This document shows, one piece after another, positions 49,546 to 59,103 of a stretch of DNA of 64,000 bases (its first letter is position 1; every line of letters starts with the position of its first letter). The stretch comes from Methylophilaceae bacterium (GTDB lineage: Bacteria > Pseudomonadota > Gammaproteobacteria > Burkholderiales > Methylophilaceae), in NCBI GenBank assembly GCA_026419515.1, contig JANZZG010000038.1, forward strand, positions 1 to 64,000, written 5' to 3'. Below the pieces are notes generated by a model that was given only the letters and a program-made list of their open reading frames with translations, had not been told where the DNA came from and did no database searches. The position numbers and the translations under genes were made by a program.

Positions 49546-50367
49546 CTACATCTTACGATAAATGGTTGGCTTCACCTGCAACAAGGCATTGGTTACCCCG
49601 CTGAGCGTTTCGGCATGGCCGGTAATGAAGTATCCCTTTGGTTTCAAACTAGGCACCAAATTTTCCACCACTCGCTTTTTGGTTGGGACGTCGAAATAGA
49701 TCAGTACATTACGCAGGAAGATCACGTCGAAATCTCCCTGCTTGGGGAGCGTCTCGACATTCAGATTCAGTTGCTCGAAACGCACATGCTGACGTAGCTT
49801 GCGATCAATCAGAAAAGTCCCCTCTTGATCGCGGACTCCTTTGAGACAGAACCGCTTCAGATACTCTGGCGGGATCCTGGCTGCCTCCTGCATCAGATAG
49901 TGACCACGCCGCGCCTGCTTGAGCACGGAACCATTGATGTCCGTGCCAAGAACCTCCCAGGCACCGGTTTCTCCCAATTTGTCGGCAAGAATCATGGCTA
50001 TGGTATAGGCTTCGGCACCGTTGGAAGTCGCTGCGCTCCATACCCGGAACATCTGGCCTGGGCGAATGCCGGGGAGGATGACTTGCTTGAGAAAATCAAA
50101 ATGTTGCGGTTCACGAAAAAAATGGGTCTCATTCGTGGTCACCGAATCCACCATGAACTGAAGCTCTTCCGCATGCTCTTCATCCAAGATATATTTGATG
50201 TATTGAGTATAGTTTGAAAACCCCAAGGCCTTCAGTCGTTTTGCAAGACGCCCCGTCAACAGCCCTTTCTTGGTGTCATTCAAGACTATGCCAGTAATAT
50301 CGTAAACCAGCTTGCTTAGCAGCCGGAATTCAGTATCGGATATCTCGTAGTAGGCACTTTCTGTCAT
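49546..50367 (-). CDS. cheR: Chemotaxis protein methyltransferase CheR
   Basis: 273 aa from the ATG at 50365-50367 (MTESAYYEISDTEF). A further ATG in frame at 50424 lies inside a folded leader and would add 19 residues. The N-terminal helical domain (GLLTGRLAKRLKAL) and the SAM-binding domain (FRVWSAATSNGAEAYTIAM, LGTDINGSVLKQARRG, DVIFLRNVLIYFD) are intact. It methylates receptor glutamates. Neither receptor in this cluster ends in a CheR-tethering pentapeptide such as NWETF. Confidence 0.93.
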   Translation of the reverse strand: MTESAYYEISDTEFRLLSKLVYDITGIVLNDTKKGLLTGRLAKRLKALGFSNYTQYIKYILDEEHAEELQFMVDSVTTNETHFFREPQHFDFLKQVILPGIRPGQMFRVWSAATSNGAEAYTIAMILADKLGETGAWEVLGTDINGSVLKQARRGHYLMQEAARIPPEYLKRFCLKGVRDQEGTFLIDRKLRQHVRFEQLNLNVETLPKQGDFDVIFLRNVLIYFDVPTKKRVVENLVPSLKPKGYFITGHAETLSGVTNALLQVKPTIYRKM

Positions 50368-50420
50368 CACGATAAATTCGTTCGTGTCCAGGCATTCCAA
50401 GGGATTGGCAAACGCCAGGA

Positions 50421-50546
50421 ACATAACATATGAATGGCCATACAGAATGACGTATAAAAGCGTAGGAGCTACCCGAACGTCCCGACCGGGAGGCTTTTTG
50501 TTATGTCATGGGAGCCGCATCCGGGCAAAAATTGCCCGTTAGCGGG
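50421..50546 (-). other. Strongly folded leader upstream of cheR (unassigned RNA structure)
   Basis: Within the gap between cheW and cheR, ACATAACA (50421-50428) pairs with TGTTATGT (50499-50506). It encloses AAAAGC (50456-50461) with GCTTTT (50493-50498), which itself encloses two small hairpins (50462-50472 and 50480-50491). Further upstream in the transcript CGGGCAA/TTGCCCG (50522-50538) competes with CCCG/CGGG (50535-50546), because both use the same CCCG. Competing hairpins before a gene suggest a cis-regulatory RNA, but no known riboswitch class was recognised. Confidence 0.4.
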
Positions 50547-50573
50547 TACCTTTTTACAAAATCTCCTGCCACG

Positions 50574-50615
50574 CAAAAAAGGGAAGCAGAGCCATCGTCA
50601 CGTCGATGGCTCTGC
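50574..50615 (-). terminator. Rho-independent terminator overlapping the end of cheW
   Basis: On the minus strand, GCAGAGCCATCG (50604-50615) pairs perfectly over 12 bp with CGATGGCTCTGC (50586-50597) around a 6-nt loop, followed by TTCCC and a run of T (50574-50580). The cheW stop codon (50598-50600) is in the loop, so the 5' arm is the last codons of cheW. It would reduce read-through from cheW into cheR. Confidence 0.85.
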
Positions 50616-51140
50616 CACCTTCTCAGAACCGATCTGCGAAAGTGCTGCCATTTCTTCCACCGACAATACTTTGTTGATATCCAGCAAAATTATGAACTTG
50701 CCATCGACTTTGCCCATGCCACTGATGAAGTCGTTACGAATGCGTGCCCCAAAAGAAGGCGGCGGCTCGATCTCCCCGCGAGGGATTTCCATCACCTCCG
50801 AGACACTGTCCACTATCACACCGATATCCTGTTTAGCACCATCTTCACCGGCATCGGCTTCAATGATGACGATGCAGGTTCGGCGCGATATTTCCGTGGG
50901 ATTGCGGCCGAAACGCGCCGACAAATCGATGACTGGAACCACGCTGCCTCGGAGATTGATTACGCCTCGGATGAAAGCCGGCATCATCGGCACCTCGGTC
51001 AGGTTGCCATATTCGATGATTTCCTTGATGTTGAGGATGCCGATGGCAAACATTTCGCCACCCAGCAGAAACGTCAGATACTGCTGATGGTCTTCAGGCG
51101 TAACCGGACTTGCAACGGCTGGCAGGTTTTTGTGTGCCAT
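50598..51140 (-). CDS. cheW: Chemotaxis coupling protein CheW
   Basis: 180 aa SH3-like coupling domain: QYLTFLLGGEMFAIGILNIKEIIEYGN, VPMMPAFIRGVINLRGSVVPVIDLSARFG, and IGVIVDSVSEVMEI. It links chemoreceptors to CheA. The N-terminal 15 residues and the C-terminal tail (EKVAEPST) lie outside the domain. It lies 11 bases after the mcp gene, and its end coincides with a strong terminator. Confidence 0.96.
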   Translation of the reverse strand: MAHKNLPAVASPVTPEDHQQYLTFLLGGEMFAIGILNIKEIIEYGNLTEVPMMPAFIRGVINLRGSVVPVIDLSARFGRNPTEISRRTCIVIIEADAGEDGAKQDIGVIVDSVSEVMEIPRGEIEPPPSFGARIRNDFISGMGKVDGKFIILLDINKVLSVEEMAALSQIGSEKVAEPST

Positions 51141-51151
51141 GGTGCCCTCTC

Positions 51152-52837
51152 CTAGAATTTTTCGAAATCTTGCTCGCTGGGTTCATCCTCGGCTTTGGCA
51201 AACCGTGTCTTGAGTTTTGGTTCCAGATTGCCCGCACGCCGCACCGAGGACACGGCATCAGCCCTGGACTCGGCCAGCTTGAAAAACATCATGGTACGCT
51301 GCAGATTCTCTGCCTGGCTGCTCATCTCCTCTGCTGCCGCCGCCAGCTCTTCCGACGCACTGGCATTCTGCTGCGTAGTCTGGTTGAGCTGGCCCATCGC
51401 AGTATTGATCTGTGAGACCCCGGTGGACTGCTCATTCGAAGCCGAGGCGATTTCCTGCACCAAATCAGAAGTCTTGGTAATGGTAGGAACCATGCCATCC
51501 AAAAGTTTGCCTGCTTTTTCAGCCAAACTCACGCTGCTCGAAGCCAGCTCACCTATTTCTTGTGCCGCCACTTGACTGCGCTCCGCCAACTTGCGCACCT
51601 CGGCCGCCACCACCGCAAACCCCTTGCCATGCTCACCCGCTCGCGCTGCTTCGATGGCAGCATTCAATGCCAAAAGATTGGTCTGGTAGGCAATGTCGTC
51701 TACGATGCTGATCTTGCTGGCGATCTGCTTCATCGCCTCTACCGTGTCCCTCACCGCCTGACCGCCTTCCTCGGCTTCCTTGGCGGCTTTGCTCGCCATG
51801 CTGTCCGTCACTTTGGCATTTTCGGTGTTTTGCGCGATGGAGGCCGTCATTTGCTCGATGGAAGCCGTCGTCTCTTCCACACTGGCTGCCTGCTCGCTCG
51901 AAGCCTGGCTCAACGATTGAGCCGTCGCGCTGATTTCCTCGGAAGCACTCGACAGCGAATCCGCCCCGGAACGCACTTCAGTGATGATTTGCGACAGCTT
52001 GTCGACCATGTTCTGCATGGACTCCAACAGTTGCCCCACCTCATCTTTCGAAGTCACCATGATCTTTACGGTCAGATCACCTTCAGAAAGCCGCTTGGCG
52101 ACCTGAACGGCCTGACCGACAGGCACCGTGATCGCGCGCGTGATCGTCCAAGCCAGCACCAGTGTGATCAAGATCACCGCAATGGCAAGGCTGATGAGCA
52201 TGCTGCGGGTCTTGAGATAGTTGGCATATTGTTGCTCTCCAGCCCTCTGCATCAGTTCCGTCTGATAGACTATCAAATCGTTGACGGCGTTTAGATAGTT
52301 GAGCTGCTTGGGACTGATCTCTTCCGTCAAATAAGTCACCGCCGCGTGATACTTGGCTTCTGCCAGGTTTCCATCCTTGGACTTGGCGTCTGTTGACTGG
52401 GTGGCCTTGGCTTGCAGATATTCATCGAGCATGCCCAGAAACTTATCCTGCCCACTCACGTAGTCCTTGCGGGCTTCCAGCACGGCCTGCAGGCGTTTCT
52501 TGCCTTCCTCGCTGGTAATCGTTTTCTGTAGTTTTTCGATGTTTTCCAAAATGATCTTGCGCGACTCATGGATTTTCTCTATTTGTTTTTTGATCAGTTT
52601 TTCGTCTTTGACCAACAGGGCATCACGCATGGAACGCGCAATATGGTTGACGTTGTCGATCACATTGTTGGCCCACACCGTCTTGGGGAATTTGTCATTG
52701 ACCATATTGTCCACTTCGGCATTCATGGCAGACATGCTCTGGATGCTGAGCACGGAAATGACCACCATGATCGCCAGCATGATGGCAAAACTGACGCCCA
52801 GTTTCATACCTATCTTCAAATTCTTGAACATTTTCAT
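51152..52837 (-). CDS. Methyl-accepting chemotaxis protein with 4-helix-bundle sensor
   Basis: 561 aa. The start at 52837 ([14 protein letters not shown]) is preceded by an AAGGGAG ribosome site; an ATG 15 bases upstream has none. TM1 (about 12-34), a periplasmic four-helix sensor of about 150 residues, TM2 (about 185-207), a HAMP domain ([23 protein letters not shown]) and the signalling domain with the hairpin tip [34 protein letters not shown] follow. The C-terminus DFEKF is not a CheR-binding pentapeptide. Ligand unknown. Confidence 0.95.
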   Translation of the reverse strand: MKMFKNLKIGMKLGVSFAIMLAIMVVISVLSIQSMSAMNAEVDNMVNDKFPKTVWANNVIDNVNHIARSMRDALLVKDEKLIKKQIEKIHESRKIILENIEKLQKTITSEEGKKRLQAVLEARKDYVSGQDKFLGMLDEYLQAKATQSTDAKSKDGNLAEAKYHAAVTYLTEEISPKQLNYLNAVNDLIVYQTELMQRAGEQQYANYLKTRSMLISLAIAVILITLVLAWTITRAITVPVGQAVQVAKRLSEGDLTVKIMVTSKDEVGQLLESMQNMVDKLSQIITEVRSGADSLSSASEEISATAQSLSQASSEQAASVEETTASIEQMTASIAQNTENAKVTDSMASKAAKEAEEGGQAVRDTVEAMKQIASKISIVDDIAYQTNLLALNAAIEAARAGEHGKGFAVVAAEVRKLAERSQVAAQEIGELASSSVSLAEKAGKLLDGMVPTITKTSDLVQEIASASNEQSTGVSQINTAMGQLNQTTQQNASASEELAAAAEEMSSQAENLQRTMMFFKLAESRADAVSSVRRAGNLEPKLKTRFAKAEDEPSEQDFEKF

Positions 52838-52861
52838 GCTCCCTTTCCCCAATGATCGAAA

Positions 52862-55081
52862 TCAAACCCTAACCAGCTCTGTTTTGTCTCTACGAAACTG
52901 CTGAGAGGAAACGAACGTCACCAACGATTGCACATCCAGAATCAGCGCAACCTCACCCGTACCAAGAATGGTAGAACCACCGATCCCCTTGATGTTTCTG
53001 AAGATGCTGGAAAGCGGTTTGATCACGGTCTGGAACTCCCCTCTCAGCTCGTCCACGACCAGCCCCACCTTCTGGCCGGCATATTCGACTACCACAATGT
53101 TTTCTCGCTTGCCGCCAGGATCGGCGATCTCGAATTGATCTCGCAGCCGCAAGAACGGCAGCACCTCTCCACGCAAGTTGATATAGTTGTTGCGTCCAGC
53201 GATTGCTCGATCTTCCGCCGTGAGCTCCAGACACTCCACCACCGAATCGAGTGGAATCACATAAGTAGACTTGCCCACCCCAACCAGAAACCCGTCGATG
53301 ATGGCCAGTGTCAATGGCAACCGGATGCGAAACGTAGAACCTTGACCAAGCTGGCTTTCGACTTCGACATTGCCGCGCAGCGCAGTGATGTTGCGCTTGA
53401 CCACATCCAGCCCGACACCGCGGCCGGATAGATTGGTGACCTTTTCCGCCGTCGAGAACCCCGGCTCGAAAATCAGTGCATAGATCTCGGAATCTCCAAG
53501 CGTTTGGCTTTCCGAGATGATCCCGCGCTCTCTCGCCTTCCTGATGATTTTTTCCTTGTTGAGTCCTGCCCCATCATCGATGATCTCGATGACTATGCTA
53601 TTCGACTCATGGTAGGCATTGAATTTGAGCGTACCACGCGGCGGCTTGCCAGATGCCACACGTACCTCCGGCAACTCGATGCCATGATCAATCGCATTAC
53701 GCACCAAATGCATAAGCGGGTCGCCGATTTTCTCCACGACGGACTTGTCCAGCTCGGCTTCGCCACCGCTTATGACAAGGTCGATCTCCTTGCCTAACTC
53801 TTTGCTCGTGTCACGCACTACACGCTGGAAACGCTGAAAGGTTTCACCAATCTGTACCATGCGCAGCTGCAGCGCACTGTTGCGAATTTCCTCCACCAGG
53901 CGAGACATGACGGATGTGGCTTCGACCAAGGCTTCCTCACCGCTACGCTGCGCCAACAAATTGGCGCTGGCACCTGCGATCACCAGCTCACCCACCAGAT
54001 CGATGAGTTGATCGAGTTTCTCCGCCTGTACGCGGATCAGACGCGCTTCCAGCGACTTTTTCTCAGCCACTTTGACCTGCTTGACGGCTGCGGCTTCGAC
54101 CACCTCCGGAGCCACTGCCCCCTGATTGACCAGCACCTCGCCCAACCTGGGATGAGCGGCCGGCGACGCCTGCGCTTCGTTTCCGCTCGCTTCCAAAACA
54201 GAGGCCGATGCGGCAAGCTGTGCACTGAGCGCCAGTTCCAGTTCTTTTGGGGTCAAGGCTCCACATTTGACCAAGATTTCACCCAAACGCATGGTGTCTT
54301 CAGGCAACTGTTCGATGGCAGCGATGAAATCGGCCAGCCGACTGTGCGGCGGCCAAATATGCACGATGCAATCGTCACGAACGAAATCGAACACGCTTTC
54401 GATGCGCGCTTTGTCGGCATCCGACTTATAGGAGATTTCGAAACCCAGATAACAAGACTCTGGATCCATTTCACTGGCATCCGGCAGCGCATCGGGCAAA
54501 GTGGTCAGATTGATGATTTCACCGAGTTCCATGAGATAACGAATGAATGACGCCGGATCCATGCCTTTGCGCAATACATCCCGGCCAAAGCGCAAGGAAA
54601 TGTGCCAGTTGTCGGTTTCCATCATGCCACCCCCACTGGCTTGTACCTCGCTTTCGGCCTCGGTTGGCATCGTCTTCCCGGCGGTGACCGGCGGCACTCC
54701 TAAAAATCCTTGCAATTTTTGGCGCAAATCATGGCTCGCCTTCGCCGTCTCCTCATCCGGTGTCGCCTCTCCTTCCACACACCCAACCAGGGTGCGCAGA
54801 TGATCGGTGCAGGCGAGCAGCAATTCCACCAAACCGGTCGATGGTTGGATTTCTCCAGCACGCATCTTGTCGAGCACGTTTTCCAACACATGTGCGAATC
54901 CAACCACGAAGGTACACTCGATGACACCCGCCGACCCTTTGATGGTATGCACGGCACGGAAAATGGCATTGATCGTGTCCGGATCGCCCTGTCCCTCCTC
55001 CATTTGCAACAAATTGTCTTCCATCTGCTGCAACAGCTCTTGGCTTTCCACCACGAATGCCTGCTGGATCGCGTCCATCAT
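52862..55081 (-). CDS. cheA: Chemotaxis histidine kinase CheA with two MshEN-like repeats
   Basis: 739 aa. Hpt domain with the phosphorylated H45 in VHTIKGSAG; a domain of about 100 residues (157-262) with CYLGFEISY; two 24-residue repeats at 265-288 and 312-335, each starting RLGE(I/V)LV and ending in Q; a dimerisation part (KLDQLIDLVGELVIAGA); the kinase domain with N box HLVRNAIDHG (458-467) and G boxes DDGAGL and GRGVGLDVV; and a CheW-like domain. It autophosphorylates and feeds CheY and CheB. Length and domains are otherwise standard. Confidence 0.95.
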   Translation of the reverse strand: MMDAIQQAFVVESQELLQQMEDNLLQMEEGQGDPDTINAIFRAVHTIKGSAGVIECTFVVGFAHVLENVLDKMRAGEIQPSTGLVELLLACTDHLRTLVGCVEGEATPDEETAKASHDLRQKLQGFLGVPPVTAGKTMPTEAESEVQASGGGMMETDNWHISLRFGRDVLRKGMDPASFIRYLMELGEIINLTTLPDALPDASEMDPESCYLGFEISYKSDADKARIESVFDFVRDDCIVHIWPPHSRLADFIAAIEQLPEDTMRLGEILVKCGALTPKELELALSAQLAASASVLEASGNEAQASPAAHPRLGEVLVNQGAVAPEVVEAAAVKQVKVAEKKSLEARLIRVQAEKLDQLIDLVGELVIAGASANLLAQRSGEEALVEATSVMSRLVEEIRNSALQLRMVQIGETFQRFQRVVRDTSKELGKEIDLVISGGEAELDKSVVEKIGDPLMHLVRNAIDHGIELPEVRVASGKPPRGTLKFNAYHESNSIVIEIIDDGAGLNKEKIIRKARERGIISESQTLGDSEIYALIFEPGFSTAEKVTNLSGRGVGLDVVKRNITALRGNVEVESQLGQGSTFRIRLPLTLAIIDGFLVGVGKSTYVIPLDSVVECLELTAEDRAIAGRNNYINLRGEVLPFLRLRDQFEIADPGGKRENIVVVEYAGQKVGLVVDELRGEFQTVIKPLSSIFRNIKGIGGSTILGTGEVALILDVQSLVTFVSSQQFRRDKTELVRV

Positions 55082-55088
55082 GTTTCTC

Positions 55089-55418
55089 CTATCGCCTCGA
55101 AGTATGTTTCTCGGCAGGAATTACCATGGGGTCGCCGAAAAATGCCGCCATATTGTAAAGGTCGAGCATCTCGGTCACGGCCTTGCTATGGGCGCTCAAG
55201 CAGACTTTCTTGCCTGCCTTGCCGGCTTCGCGCTTGATCAGCAACAGCAATTGGAACCCCGCCGTATCCATTTCGCCCACCTGCGATAGATCCAGATCCA
55301 GTTCCTCACTGTCACCCAACGCATTGAGCAGCAACTCTTTCTGCGCCTTTGCAGTGTAGATGGTCATGTCTTCCTCGATCACCAATCGGCGCACGCCAGC
55401 GTCGTTTTTAGCCACCAC
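55089..55418 (-). CDS. STAS-domain protein (anti-sigma-antagonist type)
   Basis: 109 aa. The start is GTG at 55416-55418 with an AAAGGAG site 7 bases before it. The STAS core LDLDLSQVGEMDTAGFQLLLLIKREA has Thr at the position usually phosphorylated in SpoIIAA-like proteins. It is 7 bases from cheA and 13 after the second mcp, so it belongs to the che transcript. STAS proteins in such clusters may couple to receptors or to a kinase/phosphatase pair, but no matching kinase is seen here. Confidence 0.88.
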   Translation of the reverse strand: MVAKNDAGVRRLVIEEDMTIYTAKAQKELLLNALGDSEELDLDLSQVGEMDTAGFQLLLLIKREAGKAGKKVCLSAHSKAVTEMLDLYNMAAFFGDPMVIPAEKHTSRR

Positions 55419-55431
55419 CCACCGTCTCCTT

Positions 55432-56715
55432 TCAGAACAACTCGATCTTTGGGGGCTCTGGGGCGGACGCCGAAGCCACCGCCCCCCCTCCCACGGAAGT
55501 CATGTGAACGTTGCGCTGTTTGTCCATGACGTACCCCTCGTAAATCTGATCGATATGCTCCTTGATGGAGGTCGCCTTGGAAAAATCCTGGCTGCGCAAT
55601 ATTTCCACCAGTTGTGCCACGTGTGAATCCAGTCGTTCCAAGGCTTTCTGCACTTGTTCGATCTGCTGGCGCGTGACGTCCTGAAACTGAATGCTGGACA
55701 ACATTTCCATGAACATTTTCGAAAGGGTGGTGCTGGTATTCTGGATGCTGGCCAGCAGTTCCTCATCACGCTTTATCATGTGCTGGTAATTTTTGCCCAT
55801 GGTGTCGAGATGAGAGGAAAAGTGTTCCAGAACTTCTTTTTGTTGCTGAATGTTGGAATGTGCCAGCTTGTTCTCGAACTGGGTTTGTATGGTGTGTGTG
55901 ACCTTGCTGATGCCTTCTTGGATCTTCGTGACTGCCTGCTCCGTTTCGGCAGAAAGCTTACGTACCTCGTCAGCCACCACGGCAAAGCCTCGCCCCACTT
56001 CGCCAGCACGCGCCGCTTCGATGGCTGCATTGAGCGCCAGTAGGTTGGTTTGCGAAGAAATGTCCCGAATCAGATCGACCAGAGACGTCAGTGAATTCGC
56101 TTCATGTACCACCATGCCGATACGCTGGCGGTCTTCCTCGAATTCCGCGAAACGCTCGCGAATGTAGTCGTTCAAACTACTGATCAGTGCCACGTTGGAC
56201 TCGATGTTCTTTTCACCGGATTTGATCATCGTTTCAGCTTCTACAGTGCTGTTGGCTACCAAGCTCACCAACTCGTTGATGACGCCATCGATGGCCTGCA
56301 AGCGTTCCATGATCATGAAGGCGGAACTCTCCGTCTCCTCCATCACCGCTTGTAATTGATTCTTGAGCAGGGTGGTCAGGGAAGGCAGTTCACTCAAATC
56401 GTTCGCAGTAATCTCCAGAATACGTTCCTTTTCCCTGAGCTGCTCGTCCAGCTGTTCGTTGACGAACGCCATACCCAGGGCAATGTCATGGAACAATGCT
56501 TTGCTCACCATGTTGTGGAGCTGGAAGGCAACCAGAATGATGAACGTTGAGCCCACCATATCGACCAATGGCTGCGCAAGCCCCAGCCTCGCCGCCAGGT
56601 CATGGTAAACCGTATGGAACATGAAAATACCGATGGCGCATGCCACCGCCGTGACGACACTGACCCCAAACTGGCGTAACAGATGTCTGCGCAGATCCAG
56701 CCGTTCGAGCTCCAT
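55432..56715 (-). CDS. Chemoreceptor-like protein lacking a periplasmic sensor
   Basis: 427 aa. Two hydrophobic segments (about residues 18-37 and 52-72) are separated by only some 15 residues, so there is no periplasmic sensor domain. A coiled-coil region leads to an MCP signalling hairpin with [40 protein letters not shown]. The C-terminal part ([24 protein letters not shown]) is unlike standard receptors and ends Pro-rich. It could sense membrane or cytoplasmic state, or act as a scaffold. Confidence 0.9.
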   Translation of the reverse strand: MELERLDLRRHLLRQFGVSVVTAVACAIGIFMFHTVYHDLAARLGLAQPLVDMVGSTFIILVAFQLHNMVSKALFHDIALGMAFVNEQLDEQLREKERILEITANDLSELPSLTTLLKNQLQAVMEETESSAFMIMERLQAIDGVINELVSLVANSTVEAETMIKSGEKNIESNVALISSLNDYIRERFAEFEEDRQRIGMVVHEANSLTSLVDLIRDISSQTNLLALNAAIEAARAGEVGRGFAVVADEVRKLSAETEQAVTKIQEGISKVTHTIQTQFENKLAHSNIQQQKEVLEHFSSHLDTMGKNYQHMIKRDEELLASIQNTSTTLSKMFMEMLSSIQFQDVTRQQIEQVQKALERLDSHVAQLVEILRSQDFSKATSIKEHIDQIYEGYVMDKQRNVHMTSVGGGAVASASAPEPPKIELF

Positions 56716-56725
56716 CCCTCAGTCC

Positions 56726-57091
56726 TCACTTCATGACGAGCTTGATAGTGCCCAAAAGTTGGTCGGCACTCACCGGTTTCACCAGCCAGCCCGAAGCCCC
56801 GGCGGCTTTGGCTTCGTCACGCTTGGACTGTTGCGACTCGGTCGTGAGGAACAAAATCGGCATGAATCTATGGGTGGGTAACTTGCGTACCTCCTTGATG
56901 AATTCAATGCCATTCATGCCGGGCATGTTGAGGTCCGTGATCAGCAGGTCGGGTTTCAATCCGCTCTGGAACCTGGCCAGCCCCTCTTCGGCGCTGGACG
57001 CTTTTTCGACGGCAAAACCCGCCTTGGTCAGAATGGTGGACATGCTGAGGAGTATCGTGGCGGAATCATCGACGAGCATGATAGTTTTCAT
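56726..57091 (-). CDS. cheY: Response regulator CheY
   Basis: 121 aa single receiver domain from the ATG at 57089-57091 (MKTIMLVDDSATI). Acidic pair D8/D9, phospho-acceptor D53 in ITDLNMPGMNG, and the conserved Thr and Lys (LFLTTES, WLVKPVS) are all present. It carries the phosphoryl signal from CheA to the flagellar switch. It is the first gene of the che series. Confidence 0.95.
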   Translation of the reverse strand: MKTIMLVDDSATILLSMSTILTKAGFAVEKASSAEEGLARFQSGLKPDLLITDLNMPGMNGIEFIKEVRKLPTHRFMPILFLTTESQQSKRDEAKAAGASGWLVKPVSADQLLGTIKLVMK

Positions 57092-57557
57092 AGACCGGCC
57101 GTTCTCATGGTTTGATTGCTCCTTGTACATACTCCCTTGCCGCGAATCCCCTGAAAAATGGGATCAGAACCGAAGGTGGCGGCAAACCTCGAAGGGATGA
57201 TGCTGGCAGGCGACATTTGATGGGGGCCAACGCGAGGGTATGACCAAACTGCCCAATATCACTGCCACACCCATCTACCCCGCTTGGCAGACCAGGATCC
57301 ATGCACATCGCTATGGTCCTTACAGCGTACCATAGGCCGCCTTTTGCGTAAGCCATCGATCCCTAAAGTGATGGCCTTACTTTACCACATTCACTTTGCA
57401 AGTAAATGCTTGGGCGTCTTAAAAAACTCGACCGCGATGCACTCGCGCAAAAGACACCGAAAAAAACAGGGATGAGCGTCAGATGGCCGTGTGGAATCAG
57501 GTTAGACTACACGCCGACGCTTCAGCGTCGGTTTCTCCAGGTAAGTGCAGTTCACCT
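57092..57557. other. Gene-free region between purF and cheY, with a small hairpin
   Basis: 466 bases without a credible gene; several open frames cross it but none has a ribosome site or family similarity. It must hold the promoter of the che transcript. Near the purF end, CCGACGC (57514-57520), loop TTCA, GCGTCGG (57525-57531) forms a 7-bp hairpin followed on the plus strand by TTTCTCC; on the minus strand no T-run follows, so it is a weak terminator candidate for purF at best. Confidence 0.45.
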
Positions 57558-59096
57558 TCAAGCGAGATCTTCGTCGTTATTCGACCCCACCAGGTTGAGA
57601 TCGAGCTGGGTACTGGAATTGGCTGGCTTACGAGCTGGGGCGCCATCGGCGCGCAATGCCTCGATGGCGGCGAGATAGCTCTCCGTCACGTCACCAGTCA
57701 CATAATTACCGTCGAAGCAGGAACAATCGAAGCGGGTGATCTCCGGATTGCCCAACTGCACGTCCCGCACCAAGGCATCGAGGTCCTGATAGATCAGGGC
57801 ATCGGCGCCGATCTCACGGCAGATCTCCTCGTCGGTACGGTTGGTGGCCAGCAACTCCCAGCGCGATGGCATGTCGATGCCATAGACATTGGGGTATCGT
57901 ACCGGGGGGGAGGCAGAAGCGAAATAAACTTTATGCGCCCCAGCCTCGCGCGCCATCTGCACGATGCGCTGTGAAGTGGTACCACGCACGATGGAATCAT
58001 CCACCAGCAGCACGTTTTTGCCCTTGAATTCCATCCCGATGGGGTTGAGCTTCTGGCGCACCGATTTCTTGCGTATCGCTTGCCCCGGCATGATGAAGGT
58101 GCGGCCGATGTAGCGGTTCTTGATGAAGCCCTCGCGGTAGGTGAGGTTGAGCGCGTTGGCCAACTGCAGGGCAGAAGGGCGGCTGGTATCCGGTATGGGG
58201 ATCACCACGTCGATGTCCAAATGCCGCCACTCGCGGTGAATTTTCTCGGCAAGGCTTTCTCCCATGTGCAGGCGACTTTGATAAACCGAGATGCGATCGA
58301 TGACGGAATCAGGACGTGCCAGATAAACGTATTCGAAAATGCAAGGGCTGAGTATCGGCTTTTCCGCACATTGCTGGGAGTACAAGTGTCCGTCGAGATC
58401 GATGAACACGGCCTCTCCTGGTGCAACATCGCGCAGCAACTGAAAGCCCAGCACATCGAGCGCCACGCTCTCCGAGGCCACCATGTATTCAATGCCTTTG
58501 TCGGTCTGCGCTTGGCCGATCACCAGCGGGCGGATGCCATACGGATCACGGAATGCCAGCAGACCATAGTTGGCGATCATCGCCACCACCGCGTAGGCGC
58601 CACGCACGCGCTGATGCACACCGGCCACCGCCTTGAAGATGATGTCGTTGTCCAGCGTGGCCTTGCCCGCCTTTTGCTCGATTTCGTGCGCGAGCACGTT
58701 GAGCAGCACCTCGGAGTCCGAGTTGGTATTGATGTGCCGCAAATCCTGGCGGAACATTTCTTCCTTGAGCTGTTCGGAATTGGTGAGATTGCCGTTGTGG
58801 CCGAGCACGATGCCAAACGGTGAATTGACGTAGAAAGGCTGTGCCTCCGCCGCGGAAGAGCTACCGGCAGTCGGATAGCGTACGTGCGCGATGCCGGCAT
58901 TGCCCAGCAGGTTGCGCATGTGGCGGGTGTGGAACACGTCCTGCACCAGACCATTGTTCTTGTGCATGTAGAACGTCCCGCCATCGCAGGTGACGATACC
59001 GGCGGCATCCTGGCCGCGATGCTGCAACACCAACAGTCCGTCGTATAGCAGCTGGTTGACCGGATTCTTGCCTACGATGCCGATGATTCCGCACAT
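57558..59096 (-). CDS. purF: Amidophosphoribosyltransferase
   Basis: 512 aa. Begins MCGIIGIVG, whose C2 becomes the N-terminal glutaminase nucleophile. The glutaminase part has [18 protein letters not shown] and HNGNLTN; the phosphoribosyltransferase part has the PRPP loop [15 protein letters not shown]. It converts PRPP and glutamine to phosphoribosylamine, the first step of purine synthesis. It lies 7 bases downstream of cvpA, the usual partner. Confidence 0.97.
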   Translation of the reverse strand: MCGIIGIVGKNPVNQLLYDGLLVLQHRGQDAAGIVTCDGGTFYMHKNNGLVQDVFHTRHMRNLLGNAGIAHVRYPTAGSSSAAEAQPFYVNSPFGIVLGHNGNLTNSEQLKEEMFRQDLRHINTNSDSEVLLNVLAHEIEQKAGKATLDNDIIFKAVAGVHQRVRGAYAVVAMIANYGLLAFRDPYGIRPLVIGQAQTDKGIEYMVASESVALDVLGFQLLRDVAPGEAVFIDLDGHLYSQQCAEKPILSPCIFEYVYLARPDSVIDRISVYQSRLHMGESLAEKIHREWRHLDIDVVIPIPDTSRPSALQLANALNLTYREGFIKNRYIGRTFIMPGQAIRKKSVRQKLNPIGMEFKGKNVLLVDDSIVRGTTSQRIVQMAREAGAHKVYFASASPPVRYPNVYGIDMPSRWELLATNRTDEEICREIGADALIYQDLDALVRDVQLGNPEITRFDCSCFDGNYVTGDVTESYLAAIEALRADGAPARKPANSSTQLDLNLVGSNNDEDLA

Positions 59097-59103
59097 GGTT
59101 CAG

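Noticed and set aside
50421-50570. Possible c-di-GMP-I (GEMM) riboswitch before cheR, from CAAAAAGCCTCCCGG and GGGTAGC on the minus strand
   Set aside because: The defining half with GGCAAACC and the GAAA loop is missing, and the stems do not fit the GEMM three-way junction.
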